Part shown: positions 43,879 through 52,997 of the stretch, piece by piece | Layout of the letters: each line of letters begins with the position of its first letter | Position numbering within the stretch: position 1 is the first letter of the stretch | Assembly: GCF_000720455.1 (NCBI RefSeq) | Contig: NZ_JOAK01000003.1 | Span: 310,001 to 374,000, forward strand | DNA length: 64,000 bases | DNA from: Streptomyces virginiae | GTDB lineage: Bacteria; Actinomycetota; Actinomycetes; Streptomycetales; Streptomycetaceae | Direction: 5' to 3' | Notes under the pieces: generated by a model | Seen by the model: the letters and a program-made list of their open reading frames with translations, nothing else | Database searches by the model: none | What the model was told of the DNA's origin: nothing | Translations under genes and position numbers: made by a program

Positions 43879-45667
43879 CGCCGCTGCCTCCGCCCGCCGT
43901 CACCGTGCCGGGCGCGAGGGCGCCCGCCGTGTCCTCCACGTGCCCGCCCGCGCCGACGTACCACGTACGGTGCGCCTGGCCCGCGTACGGCGGGCTGAAC
44001 CGGTGCAGCTGCGAGGTCAGCACCTGCGGCGGCACCGGATGCGGGCGCACGCCGTTGCGGCGCACCAGCTCGGCCTCCCCGACCAGCACCACGGCGTGCG
44101 TGACCAGCGCGTCGCGGCGGCGCGCCACCGAACCGGCCAGCCCGCGCTGCTGGTCGGTGAGCGAGGTGGCGTCCCACACGACCGTCCCGCCGCGGGCCAG
44201 GGCGGCGTCGAGCCGCTCCAGGCCCTCGCCCAGCACCTCCGCGTTGGCCCGCTGGTCCGTACGCGAACCCCGGGCGGTGCGCAGGTCGTCGAGAGCGATG
44301 TACGTGTCGACCCCGGGCAGCCCACGGCCGAAGGTGCTCTTCCCGCTGCCGGAGGGCCCGCACAGCTGCACCAGCCGGGGAAACGATCCGTCGCGCCACT
44401 GCCACGTGGCCGCCACCGCCTCCTCCACCGAGGATCCGGAGATCCGGCCGTGCGCGAACGCGCGCCGGGCCTGCGCCCAGCAGCGGTCGGCCGCGGCCGC
44501 GTCCAGCCCGGCGAGGGGCTCGCGCAGCGCGGCGCGCAGCGACTCCAGCGGATCGGGGCCGCCGAGCAGCCCCGCCTCCTCGGCCCACAGCGCGGACCAG
44601 TCGACGTACTCCCGCGCCTCCGGGCCGTCGGCCAGCGCCCCGGCGAGCGCGTGCAGCACCCCCAGGTCGGCCGCGGCGGCCATCCGTACGAGCCCGGCCC
44701 GCCGGTCCGCGTCGGGGAACGGCTGCTGCAGGTACGGGTACAGCCCCAGCAGGTCGCCGACCCGCCGCGCGAGGGCCATCCCGGCCGGCCCCGCCGCGAG
44801 CCGAGCGGCGACCCGGGCACGCGGTGCGCGGCGCAGCACGGCGGCGAGCACCCCGGCCAGCCGGTCGTCGCCGGTCCGCCCCGACGCGTCGATCCGGGCG
44901 GCCGCCTCGGCGACCGCGTCCCGGTCCCCGTCCGCGGCGCCGTCCCCGTCCGTCTTCGTGTCCGCCTCCCCGTCCGCGTCCGCGCCCACTGCGGCCGACA
45001 GGGCCGCGGCGTCGGGCTCGGCACCCGAGCGCACCGCCCACAACGGGGCCGCCGGACCGAGCCCGTTGGGCACGACCTGCGCGTACATCCAGTGCGTGTC
45101 GGTCTGCACGTGGCCGCCCCGCACCCACTTGGCCACGCACCGCCCGAAGTCAGCACGGGAGAAACCGGCGGCCGTGCGCACGACGTAGCCCTCCTGCCGG
45201 GCGGTGTCGAGCTTCAGCTTGCGCAGCGCGCGCTCGTCGAAGGTGCCGCGCCACAGCACCCGCGGGGCGGGCACCCCCAGGCCCCGCAGGAACGGTACGG
45301 TCCGGTCCCAGTCGAGGCAGTGCTCCCCGTCCCACACCGAGAACCCGTAGAACCAGCTGTCCAGGTCGTCGTACGGGATCGAGTGCCGGGCGTAGAGGTT
45401 CTCGCCGCACACCCGCCACCCGGCCGGAATGCCGGGGCCGATCCGTCCCTGGAGACCCTTGACCCAGGCCCGGGAAGGGTGGTGCCCGGAGTCGAGCGAG
45501 CGGGCGTGCAGGCCGTCCGCGTACAGGGTGGTGTTCTCCCCGTCGAGCTTCTCGGTGACCACGACCTCGCGACCGGTCAGCCCGGCCAGTCCGACGGCGC
45601 GTACGTCGTCCGCCGACGCCCCGGGCGACCAGGGCAGGTGGGGCGTGCGGGGATAGTGGGTGCGCAT
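43865..45667 (-). CDS. RNA ligase - polynucleotide kinase fusion
   Basis: A protein of 600 residues from ATG 45667, with GGAGCGGATC upstream. Residues 1-215 are an Rnl2-like ligase: adenylation Lys40 in TEKLDGENTTLYADG, then WRVCGENLYARHSI, QEGYVVR and AKWVR. An acidic hinge (220-265) and a helical region (265-425) follow. Residues 428-600 are a P-loop kinase (LVQLCGPSGSGKSTFGRG, ALDDLRTARGSR, VVWDATSLTDQQR) of the T4 Pnk/Clp1-like type that phosphorylates 5'-OH ends. Order is ligase then kinase, without the phosphatase module of Pnkp; that role could be met by the EEP/2H neighbour. First gene of the two-gene operon. Confidence 0.88.
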
Positions 45668-45737
45668 GATCCGCTCCGGCTCGACGACGGGGTCAGTCGT
45701 CACTGTAGGTATCCGGCAGCGGGCGGATCCACCCAAT

Positions 45738-46229
45738 TCAGCGGCAGAGAGCCACGATGGCCGGCGACACCGTGCCCTTGGCCGCCTCGCACAAGGGCGC
45801 CATGTCGTACGAACGTCCGGGTGCGGGGCGGGACTTCGCCGCTGCCGCCGACTGCCGGCGGGCCTTCGCCCGGGGCGCGGGCTCCGCCCGTTTCGCCGGT
45901 TGCGCGGCCCTGGGGGTCTTGGCCCTGGCCCTGCGCGGCGGGAGCGCCGGCCGGTGCGGTGCCAGGCCGCCGGCCGCCCGGCGGGGCTCCGACGCCGGCA
46001 CGGGCACGGGACCGGTCGTCTCCGGCGCGGCTTCCGCGGCCCCCACCGCCGGCAGCCGCACCAACGGCCGGGCGGCAGCCGTGGGTTCACGCGGCTGCCG
46101 CCCGGCCTTCCCGGCCGGCGCGGGCGCCGGCTGCGGTGCCTCCGGTGCGGGGGCGGGACGCACCGTCACGCATCCGGAGGCCATGACGATCGCGGCAAGT
46201 GTCAGGGGCAGGGCCCGGCGCAGCTGCAT
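45738..46229 (-). CDS. small lipoprotein (paralogue of the one at 34799)
   Basis: A protein of 163 residues. The lipoprotein signal MQLRRALPLTLAAIVMASGC (lipobox Cys20) is followed by a long Ala/Pro/Arg tether and the conserved cysteine-bearing end APLCEAAKGTVSPAIVALCR. It shares signal, tail and upstream DNA with the lipoprotein about 11 kb away. It ends 70 bases upstream of the ligase-kinase start, in the same direction. Confidence 0.75.
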   Translation of the reverse strand: MQLRRALPLTLAAIVMASGCVTVRPAPAPEAPQPAPAPAGKAGRQPREPTAAARPLVRLPAVGAAEAAPETTGPVPVPASEPRRAAGGLAPHRPALPPRRARAKTPRAAQPAKRAEPAPRAKARRQSAAAAKSRPAPGRSYDMAPLCEAAKGTVSPAIVALCR

Positions 46230-46474
46230 CCGACCAGCCTGCCGTACCGGCGCCGTGCGGGCCGCGCCGATCACACGGTCGGGTGACTGCGGCCCTCCGG
46301 CCCGAAACCCTCGTCCGCCCGCCGGGGCGATCCGGCGGGCGGACGCTCGGCGTGCACCGGGGGCGTACGCTCCGTGGCGAAGCGGAGCGGATCCGGTCGA
46401 CCGAACATACGATGGGCGGGAACCGGCGCGGACGGCTCGCCGCGCCGCCCGACCGGGCCGCTCGTGGGAGACGT

Positions 46475-48151
46475 ATGGCACAGGCCGCCGAACCAGCGCG
46501 GACCGTCATCCTGACCGTGGACGACGATCCCGGGGTCTCCCGCGCCGTCGCCCGCGACCTGCGGCGCCACTACGGGGCCGGGTACCGGATCGTGCGCGCC
46601 GAGTCCGGCGAGTCCGCGCTGGAGGCACTGCGCGAGCTGAAGCTGCGGGGCGACCTGGTGGCGGTGATCCTGGCCGACTACCGGATGCCGCAGATGAACG
46701 GCATCGAGTTCCTCGAACAGGCCCTGAACGTGTACCCCGGCGCGCGGCGCGTGCTGCTGACCGCCTACGCCGACACCGGCGCGGCGATCGACGCGATCAA
46801 CGTCGTCGACCTCGACCACTACCTGCTCAAACCCTGGGACCCGCCCGAGGAGAAGCTCTACCCGGTCGTGGACGACCTGCTCACGGCCTGGCGCTCCAGC
46901 GACTACCGGCCGGTCCCCGCCACCAAGGTCGTCGGGCACCGCTGGTCGGCGCGCTCCTCGCAGGTACGGGAGTTCCTGGCCCGCAACCAGGTGCCGTACC
47001 GCTGGTACTCCTCCGACGAGCCCGAGGGACGGCGGCTGCTGGAGGCCGCCGGGGCCGACGGACAGCGGCTGCCCCTGGTCGTCACCCCCGAATGCACCGT
47101 GCTGATCGAGCCCGAGGCGGCCGACCTCGCCGCCCACGTCGGGCTCGCGACGACACCCGCCGCCGACTTCTACGACCTGGTCGTGATCGGCGGCGGCCCG
47201 GCCGGGCTCGGCGCGGCCGTCTACGGGGCCTCCGAGGGACTGCGGACCGTACTGGTCGAGCGGTCGGCGACCGGCGGACAGGCCGGGCAGAGCTCCCGCA
47301 TCGAGAACTACCTCGGCTTCCCCGACGGCGTGTCCGGTGCCCAGCTCACCGAACGCGCCCGCCGCCAGGCCGGCCGGTTCGGCGCCGAGATCCTCACCGC
47401 GCGCGAGGTCACGGGACTGGAGGCCAACGGCCCCGCACGCGTCGTCCGCTTCTCCGACGGCTCGTCCGTCGCCGCGCACAGCGTCATCCTGGCGACGGGC
47501 GTGTCCTACCGGCAGCTCCTGGCGCCGGGCTGCGACGACCTGACCGGCCGCGGCGTGTACTACGGCTCCTCGCTCACCGAGGCCGCCTCCTGCCAGGGCC
47601 AGGACGTGTACATCGTGGGCGGCGCCAACTCCGCCGGCCAGGCGGCCATGTACCTCTCCCGGGGGGCCAAGTCGGTGACGCTGCTGGTGCGCGGGCAGTC
47701 CCTGACGGCGTCGATGTCGTACTACCTGATCCAGCAGATCGAGGAGGCACCGAACATCTCGGTGCGGACCCGGACCGTCGTCGAGTCGGCCCACGGCGAG
47801 GAGCACCTGGAGCAGCTGGCCCTGCGGGACGTCGACACCGGCGAGACGGAACTCGTCGACGCGCAGTGGATGTTCGTCTTCATCGGCGCGGCCCCGCTGA
47901 CCGACTGGCTGGACGGCACGGTGCTGCGCGACGACCGCGGCTTCATCCTGGCCGGCCCCGACCTCACGCCCGACGGGCGGCCGCCCGCCGAGTGGCCGCT
48001 GGACCGGCCGCCCTACCACCTGGAGACCAACATCCCCGGCGTGTTCGTCGCGGGCGACGCGCGCGCCCAGTCCGCGAAGCGCGTGGCCTCCGCGGTCGGA
48101 GAGGGAGCCATGGCCGTGATGCTCGTCCACCGCTACCTGGAGCAGTCATGA
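46475..48151 (+). CDS. response regulator receiver fused to a thioredoxin-reductase-like flavoprotein
   Basis: A protein of 558 residues from ATG 46475, with GGGAG close by. Residues 1-135: receiver with acidic pocket DDDPG, phospho-acceptor Asp68 (LADYRMP) and a Lys in LLKPWDPP. 150-225: thioredoxin-like/mixed segment (RNQVPYRWYSSDE). 230-558: FAD/NAD(P) disulfide-reductase fold (VVIGGGPAGLGAAVYGAS, ATGGQAGQSSRIENYLGFPDG, VGGANSAGQAAMYLSRGAK, FVAGDARAQSAKRVASAVGEG). The CxxC redox pair of thioredoxin reductase is absent; the matching stretch reads GSSLTEAASCQGQD. First of three coupled genes. Confidence 0.9.
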   Translation: MAQAAEPARTVILTVDDDPGVSRAVARDLRRHYGAGYRIVRAESGESALEALRELKLRGDLVAVILADYRMPQMNGIEFLEQALNVYPGARRVLLTAYADTGAAIDAINVVDLDHYLLKPWDPPEEKLYPVVDDLLTAWRSSDYRPVPATKVVGHRWSARSSQVREFLARNQVPYRWYSSDEPEGRRLLEAAGADGQRLPLVVTPECTVLIEPEAADLAAHVGLATTPAADFYDLVVIGGGPAGLGAAVYGASEGLRTVLVERSATGGQAGQSSRIENYLGFPDGVSGAQLTERARRQAGRFGAEILTAREVTGLEANGPARVVRFSDGSSVAAHSVILATGVSYRQLLAPGCDDLTGRGVYYGSSLTEAASCQGQDVYIVGGANSAGQAAMYLSRGAKSVTLLVRGQSLTASMSYYLIQQIEEAPNISVRTRTVVESAHGEEHLEQLALRDVDTGETELVDAQWMFVFIGAAPLTDWLDGTVLRDDRGFILAGPDLTPDGRPPAEWPLDRPPYHLETNIPGVFVAGDARAQSAKRVASAVGEGAMAVMLVHRYLEQS

Positions 48152-49599
48152 GCGGAACGTACGTGCACTGCGACCCGCAGGAGATCGCCTCGCTGTTCCT
48201 GTTCGAAAAGCTCACCCCGCAGCAGCTCGGACAGCTGTGCGCCGAGGGCCGGGTGGAGTGCTTCGAAGCGGGCCCCGTGTACACCGAGGGCGACCCGGCG
48301 ACCTGCTTCTACGTGATGATCGAGGGCACCGTCGTCCTGTCCCGCCGGGTCGGCGGCGACGACGTCGAGGTGAGCCGGACCTCGCAGCGCGGGGTGTACG
48401 CGGGGGCCATGCAGGCCTACCTGGGCGACCGGGTGCCCCAGACGTACACGAACTCGATGCGGGTGACCGAGCCGACCCGGTTCTTCGTGCTGCCCGGGCA
48501 GGCGTTCTCGGACTTCATGCAGCAGTGGTTCCCGATGGCCGCGCACCTGCTGGAGGGGCTCTTCTTCGGCGCGAAGAACACCCAGCGGGCCATCGGGCAG
48601 CGCGAACGGCTCCTGGCCCTGGGGTCGTTGTCCGCCGGCCTCACCCACGAGCTCAACAACCCGGCCGCGGCGGCCGTCCGGGCCACCGCGACCCTGCGCG
48701 AACGCGTCGGCAAGATGCGGCACAAGCTGGCCGTCATCGCCCAGGGCGACTACTCCCGCGAGGCGATCGCCGACCTCATCGAGGTCCAGGAACGCACGGT
48801 GGAACGCGTCGCGAAGGCGACGGCGCTCAGTCCGCTGGAGGCGTCCGACCGGGAGGACGAGCTCGCCGACTGGCTAGAGGACCACGGCATCGCGGAGGGC
48901 TGGCGCATCGCACCGACCTTCGTCCAGGCCGGACTGGACGTGGACTGGCTGGACCAGGTCGCGGCGGCCGTGGCCGACGACATCCTCCCGGGAGCCATCG
49001 GCTGGCTCAACTATTCGGTCGAGACAGAGCTGTTGATGGACGAGATCGACGACTCCACCACCCGCATCTCCCACCTCGTCGACGCCGCCAAGCAGTACTC
49101 GCAGCTCGACCGGGCCCCCCACCGGGTCGTCGACGTCCACGAACTCCTCGACAGCACCCTGCTGATGCTCTCCGGCAAGATCGGCTCCCGGGTGCGGGTG
49201 GTCAAGGACTACGACCGCTCCCTGCCGGACGTGCCCGCCTACCCGGCGGAGCTCAACCAGGTGTGGACCAACCTCATCGACAACGCCGTCTTCGCCATCG
49301 GGAGCACCGGCGGCGACGGCACCCTGACCGTCCGCACGGCGCGGGAGGGGGAGCGGCTGCTGGTGGAGTTCCGCGACACCGGCCCCGGCATCCCGGCCGA
49401 CATCCGCAGCCGCATCTTCGATCCCTTCTTCACCACCAAGCCGGTCGGCGAGGGCACCGGCCTGGGCCTGGACATCTCCTGGCGGATCGTCGTCAACAAA
49501 CACCACGGCAGCCTCCAGGTCGAGTCCGCCCCGGGCGACACCCGCTTCCAGGTACTGCTGCCCCTGTCCGCAACCGAGACGGCCGAGGAGCCCGCATGA
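48148..49599 (+). CDS. cNMP-binding sensor histidine kinase
   Basis: A protein of 483 residues, ATGA overlap with the flavoprotein gene. Residues 15-135: Crp-like cNMP-binding barrel (VYTEGDPATCFYVMIEGTVV). About 155-300: dimerisation with phospho-acceptor His (LSAGLTHELNNPAAAAVRAT) and a helical insertion. 345-480: HATPase (NQVWTNLIDNAVFAIG, DTGPGIPADIRSRIFDPFFT, GTGLGLDISWRIV). It lacks any TM segment, so it is cytosolic. It is the probable phospho-donor for the receiver domain of the gene upstream. Confidence 0.92.
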   Translation: MSGTYVHCDPQEIASLFLFEKLTPQQLGQLCAEGRVECFEAGPVYTEGDPATCFYVMIEGTVVLSRRVGGDDVEVSRTSQRGVYAGAMQAYLGDRVPQTYTNSMRVTEPTRFFVLPGQAFSDFMQQWFPMAAHLLEGLFFGAKNTQRAIGQRERLLALGSLSAGLTHELNNPAAAAVRATATLRERVGKMRHKLAVIAQGDYSREAIADLIEVQERTVERVAKATALSPLEASDREDELADWLEDHGIAEGWRIAPTFVQAGLDVDWLDQVAAAVADDILPGAIGWLNYSVETELLMDEIDDSTTRISHLVDAAKQYSQLDRAPHRVVDVHELLDSTLLMLSGKIGSRVRVVKDYDRSLPDVPAYPAELNQVWTNLIDNAVFAIGSTGGDGTLTVRTAREGERLLVEFRDTGPGIPADIRSRIFDPFFTTKPVGEGTGLGLDISWRIVVNKHHGSLQVESAPGDTRFQVLLPLSATETAEEPA

Positions 49600-49949
49600 G
49601 CGACATCAAGGGAATCGACCCGAGCGTCCCGCCGACCGGCACCGGCTGCGCCGACTGCGACGCGGTGGGCGGCTGGTGGTTCCACCTGCGCCGCTGCGCC
49701 CAGTGCGGCCACGTCGGCTGCTGCGACTCCTCGCCCGCACAGCACGCCACCGCCCACTGGAAGGCCACCGGCCACCCGCTGGTGCAGAGCTTCGAGCCGG
49801 GCGAGCAGTGGTTCTGGGACTACGACGGCGACGAGATGTACGAGTCCGGGCCCCAGCTGGCCCCGCCCGGCGACCACCCCGTGGACCAGCCGGCCCCCGG
49901 GCCGGCCGGCCGGGTGCCGGAGGACTGGACGCGCCGCCTGAACCGCTGA
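49596..49949 (+). CDS. UBP-type zinc finger protein
   Basis: A protein of 117 residues, ATGA overlap with the kinase gene. Residues 15-75 form the ZnF-UBP fold with ligands in GCADCDA, CAQCGHVGCCD and the histidines of QHATAHWKATGHPL. In eukaryotes this fold binds the C-terminus of ubiquitin; in actinobacteria it is a small partner of the flavoprotein/kinase operon, probably a sensor or binder of a C-terminal peptide. All metal ligands are present. Confidence 0.92.
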   Translation: MSDIKGIDPSVPPTGTGCADCDAVGGWWFHLRRCAQCGHVGCCDSSPAQHATAHWKATGHPLVQSFEPGEQWFWDYDGDEMYESGPQLAPPGDHPVDQPAPGPAGRVPEDWTRRLNR

Positions 49950-49959
49950 CCCGGGGGCC

Positions 49960-50997
49960 TCACCGATCGGGCACGACACGGCGCAGGGCCGCGGGTGTGG
50001 TCCCGTACCAGCGCTGGACGGCCCGGCGCAGGGCGCGGGCGTCGGAGTAGCCGCTGCGCGCGGCGATCGCCTCGATGCTCAGGTCGGTGGTGTGCAGCAG
50101 CCGCGAGATCCGGTCCCGGCGCACCGTCTCGACCTCGGCGCTCCACGTGGTGCCGTGTTCGTCGAGGCGGCGCTGGAGGGTCCGCGGGCTGAGCGCCATC
50201 CGCCGCGCCACGGTGGCCAGGGCCGGGGCGGCTTCGTCCTGGACGGAGGCCAGGGCGCCGCGGAACAGGTCCAGCCAGTCGCGCAGCGGGACCGCGGTGG
50301 CGAGGGTCTGGTCGGCGTGCCGCCGCAGCACGGCCGACAGCCCGGGCTGGGCGTGCGGCGCCGGAGCGGTCAGGTCGGCGGTGCGGAAGGTGAGGGAGCT
50401 GACCGGGGCCTCGAACTCGATGCTGCGGGTGCCGTAGAGCTCGATCAGCGCGTCGTGCCGGCGGGGTGCCTCGGCGGCCAGCGTCACGCGGAGGGGGACG
50501 AGGCGCCGCTGCGCGGCTTCGCCCAGGCGGCGCAGGTACAGGCCGAGCGCGCAGGCGCGGACGGCGCAGGCCGCCTCGTGGGCCAGGTCGGCCCGGTTGA
50601 GGTGGCTGAGGACGACACGGTCCCCGTCCTCGGCGATGCGCAGGTCGTCCGTGCTGGTGTCGAGGACGGTGGCGAGGTAGGCCCCGGCGTCCCGGATCCC
50701 TTCGAGGGGCGTGGGCGCGGAGGTGATCAGGTAGTCCCAGACCCCGAGGCTCCCGATGGCCGACTGCCGTGCCATCAGCAGGGACACCTCGGTCCACGGA
50801 GCGTGGACGGTCGCCAGTTCCGCGATGCGGATGCTCGTGACGACGGGGGGCCGGCACAGGTCGTCGTTGAGGTGCTCGGGTGCCATGCCCAGCAGGTGCG
50901 CGTAGCCGGTCGGGGGTATGCCGAGCAGGCGTGCGGCATTGGCGTTCAGGCGGGTGAGGGCGGAGGACGTCGTCCCCTGGTGCGCATGCGAGACCAC
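49960..50997 (-). CDS. AraC-family regulator (arabinose-binding-domain type)
   Basis: A protein of 345 residues from GTG 50997. There is no ribosome site, but TATGCT (51011-51006) ends 8 bases before the GTG, so the transcript may be leaderless. N-terminal part (residues 1-215) is the Arabinose_bd/OruR-type sensor; the C-terminus holds two HTHs (LATVARRMALSPRTLQRRLD, IEAIAARSGYSDARALRRAV). Typical of AraC regulators for catabolic or virulence-like functions in Pseudomonas, also common in streptomycetes. Convergent with the UBP gene. Confidence 0.88.
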   Translation of the reverse strand: MVSHAHQGTTSSALTRLNANAARLLGIPPTGYAHLLGMAPEHLNDDLCRPPVVTSIRIAELATVHAPWTEVSLLMARQSAIGSLGVWDYLITSAPTPLEGIRDAGAYLATVLDTSTDDLRIAEDGDRVVLSHLNRADLAHEAACAVRACALGLYLRRLGEAAQRRLVPLRVTLAAEAPRRHDALIELYGTRSIEFEAPVSSLTFRTADLTAPAPHAQPGLSAVLRRHADQTLATAVPLRDWLDLFRGALASVQDEAAPALATVARRMALSPRTLQRRLDEHGTTWSAEVETVRRDRISRLLHTTDLSIEAIAARSGYSDARALRRAVQRWYGTTPAALRRVVPDR

Positions 50998-51215
50998 AGG
51001 GGGTGAGCATAGACGCAGCGTGAAATACCAGCAGGACGCCGCGGTTTGGGTCCTGATGTCCCCAATACGGCGTGGAGGGTCCCCCCGTGGCGCGTTCGGT
51101 CCCCTTGCTGACGTCTGCTGCCATGGGTCGGGCCGGCCGTCCGGGCCTAGCGTTGTGATCGTTCTCGCAGGGTGCCCCGGCACCCGGAGGCGCACGGGAG
51201 GTCCCGTCCGGATCG

Positions 51216-51242
51216 GAGCCCCCCCACGGGGGTGGGGGGCTC
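51216..51242. terminator. strong hairpin (terminator-like)
   Basis: 9-bp stem GAGCCCCCC / GGGGGGCTC with a 9-base loop. It precedes the decayed gene remnant and may be a relic of an earlier operon end. Confidence 0.45.
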
Positions 51243-51442
51243 GGCATCCCCGCCCACGGGACCACCTCCCACGCCCGCGTCCGGGAGCTGCGGGTCGTGG
51301 CCTCCGACCGGTACCGGATGGCCGTCGCACGGGCCGCGACCGCCGGGTACGGGGACCCCGTGTCCAGATCGTCGTGCCGTACCGGCTCGCGGCCGCGGCG
51401 CGGGCCCTGCGCACGGAGGGCCACGAGGCGGCCGGCGATCCG
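51243..51442 (+). pseudogene. remnant of a beta-clamp-like (DnaN-type) regulator
   Basis: One frame reads ARVRELRVVASDRYRMAVAR, then after a shift near 51355 another frame reads VQIVVPYRLAAAARALRTEG. Together they look like the DNA polymerase III beta-like domain that streptomycetes carry fused to MerR-type HTHs (VVATDRYRLAVA is its hallmark). Only about 65 residues remain, with no start and no HTH. This is a degraded fragment. Confidence 0.45.
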
Positions 51443-51499
51443 TCGGACCGACACCGAGGAAGCCTGCTCCGACGCGCAGGCCGGGCGCCGCGCTCGGCG

Positions 51500-52840
51500 T
51501 CACGCCCGGGCGCCCACCTGCGTGGCCAGCCGCAGGGCGTGCTCCACCGGGCCGCGGCGCAGCGGGCTGTCCGCCCAGATCCGCTGCCAGACCCAGGTCA
51601 GCGCCAGCGCCGCGCCGCTGAAGGCGATCCACGCCGACCAGGACGCGGCGCCGTGCGCCGGGCCGGCCAGGACCAGGGCGTGGACGACGTACGCGCTCAG
51701 CGCCATCGCCCCCAGCACCGTGAGCGGCCGCAGCAGGCGGGCGCCCACCGCGTGCCGCGCGGCCAGTGCGCACAGGCCGATGAGGGCGCACCCCACCCCC
51801 GCGTTGCCCAGGGTCTCCAGCGGGGTCTGGCTGTAGGGGTCGGCCAGCAGCAGCCAGTCCCACGAAGTGCTCGGCACGGCGCCGAACTGGCTGCTCAGCA
51901 CCTCCCGTACGGGGTCGGCGGCGGCCATCGCCTCCGGGTGGTGGACCGCTATCGCCCCCAGCAGCCGCTGCCGGGTCCCGAAAGCGTGGCCGGCCAGCCA
52001 GGCGGAGCCGTACCCGGCGATCGCGGCCGCCGTGCCCCACACGGCCATCCGCCGGGCCATCACCCGCTCCCGCACGTCGCACAGGCGGGCGAGGGCCATC
52101 CCGGCCAGGACGTACGGGAAGTACGTGGCCAGTGGATACGCCCCGGTCAGCAGCAGCTCGCACACCACCGTCCCCAGCCCCGGCCAGCTGGTCAGATCCG
52201 CGGCCTCGGGCACCAGGCCGCGCCCGGACGACCCGTACCCGAACAGCGGGCCCAGCAGGAACGACAGCAGCGGCCCCACCACGACCGACGCGCCCGCCAC
52301 GGCGGTGAGCACCGGGGTGGAGAGCCGGGTGAAGGGCTCGGCGGCCAGGAAGTACACGGCGAAGAAGGCCAGGATCACCAGGATCCCCGGCCACAACGAG
52401 GCCAGGTACAGGCCGAGTACGGCCAGGACGGCGCTTCGGATCAGCAGCGGACGCCACCGCGCCGCCCAGCCCTCGGGACGGCGCGCCGGGTCGGTGCCGC
52501 GCTGCGCGAGGACCAGGGAGAAGCCCGCGAGGAGGGTGAAGAGGGCCGGGGCGCGCCCGTCGGCGGCGACGAGCAGGTAGCCGGCGCCCTCGGGCTGCGG
52601 AGTGGGGCCCACGTGCACGGCGAACATGCCGAGGACGGCGAGGCCGCGCACGGCGTCCACCCCGGCCAGCCGCCCGGAGCCGCCGCCGATCCGCCGGCCC
52701 GCCGACGCTCCCGCACCGGCACCCGCTCCCGTCCCCGCCTCTGCCCCGGCCCCTGTTCCCACCGCTGTCCCCGCCACTGCCGTTCCCGCTCTGAAGTTGG
52801 TCGGACCGGCGGTGTTCAAGCCGCCAGCCCGCTCCCGCAC
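51500..52840 (-). CDS. multi-pass membrane protein (DUF418 / acyltransferase-like)
   Basis: A protein of 446 residues from GTG 52840; later in-frame GTGs leave the start uncertain. The N-tail is a Gly/Ala/Thr repeat (GTGAGAEAGTGAGAGAGASA). The core starts RLAGVDAVRGLAVLGMFAVH, the hallmark of DUF1624/DUF418 heparan-acetyltransferase-like membrane proteins. Eight to ten TM segments follow, ending VEHALRLATQVGARA. Such proteins may acylate exported polymers; the activity is unproven. Monocistronic. Confidence 0.78.
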   Translation of the reverse strand: MRERAGGLNTAGPTNFRAGTAVAGTAVGTGAGAEAGTGAGAGAGASAGRRIGGGSGRLAGVDAVRGLAVLGMFAVHVGPTPQPEGAGYLLVAADGRAPALFTLLAGFSLVLAQRGTDPARRPEGWAARWRPLLIRSAVLAVLGLYLASLWPGILVILAFFAVYFLAAEPFTRLSTPVLTAVAGASVVVGPLLSFLLGPLFGYGSSGRGLVPEAADLTSWPGLGTVVCELLLTGAYPLATYFPYVLAGMALARLCDVRERVMARRMAVWGTAAAIAGYGSAWLAGHAFGTRQRLLGAIAVHHPEAMAAADPVREVLSSQFGAVPSTSWDWLLLADPYSQTPLETLGNAGVGCALIGLCALAARHAVGARLLRPLTVLGAMALSAYVVHALVLAGPAHGAASWSAWIAFSGAALALTWVWQRIWADSPLRRGPVEHALRLATQVGARA

Positions 52841-52876
52841 GGTACCAACGGCGACATAACCCGGTAATAAGGAGGT

Positions 52877-52927
52877 ATGGCGGAGGTAAAGCGGGCCCCT
52901 CGCTCGCGGCCGCACGGCCCGCCGTAA
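52877..52927 (+). CDS. possible 16-codon leader peptide
   Basis: AAGGAGGT, a perfect ribosome site, abuts ATG 52877; the frame encodes MAEVKRAPRSRPHGPP and then TAA. It lies in an unusually A+T-rich intergenic patch (TAACCCGGTAATAAGGAGGTATGG) 70 bases before the NUDIX gene. A short translated leader that controls the gene downstream is possible; the tight spacing of ribosome site and ATG is against efficient use. Confidence 0.3.
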   Translation: MAEVKRAPRSRPHGPP

Positions 52928-52997
52928 CCCGCGGGCCGTGCCCGCTGTTGCACAGGCGGCGGGTCCACACGGGTCCACCCAGGTGAACGGAGTCCCG

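Larger units (their letters stand above)
50998..51499. other. long intergenic stretch with a gene remnant
   Basis: 502 bases between the AraC start and the membrane-protein stop. It holds the AraC promoter, a strong G+C hairpin (51216-51242) and a decayed coding remnant (51243-51442). No intact gene. Confidence 0.55.
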
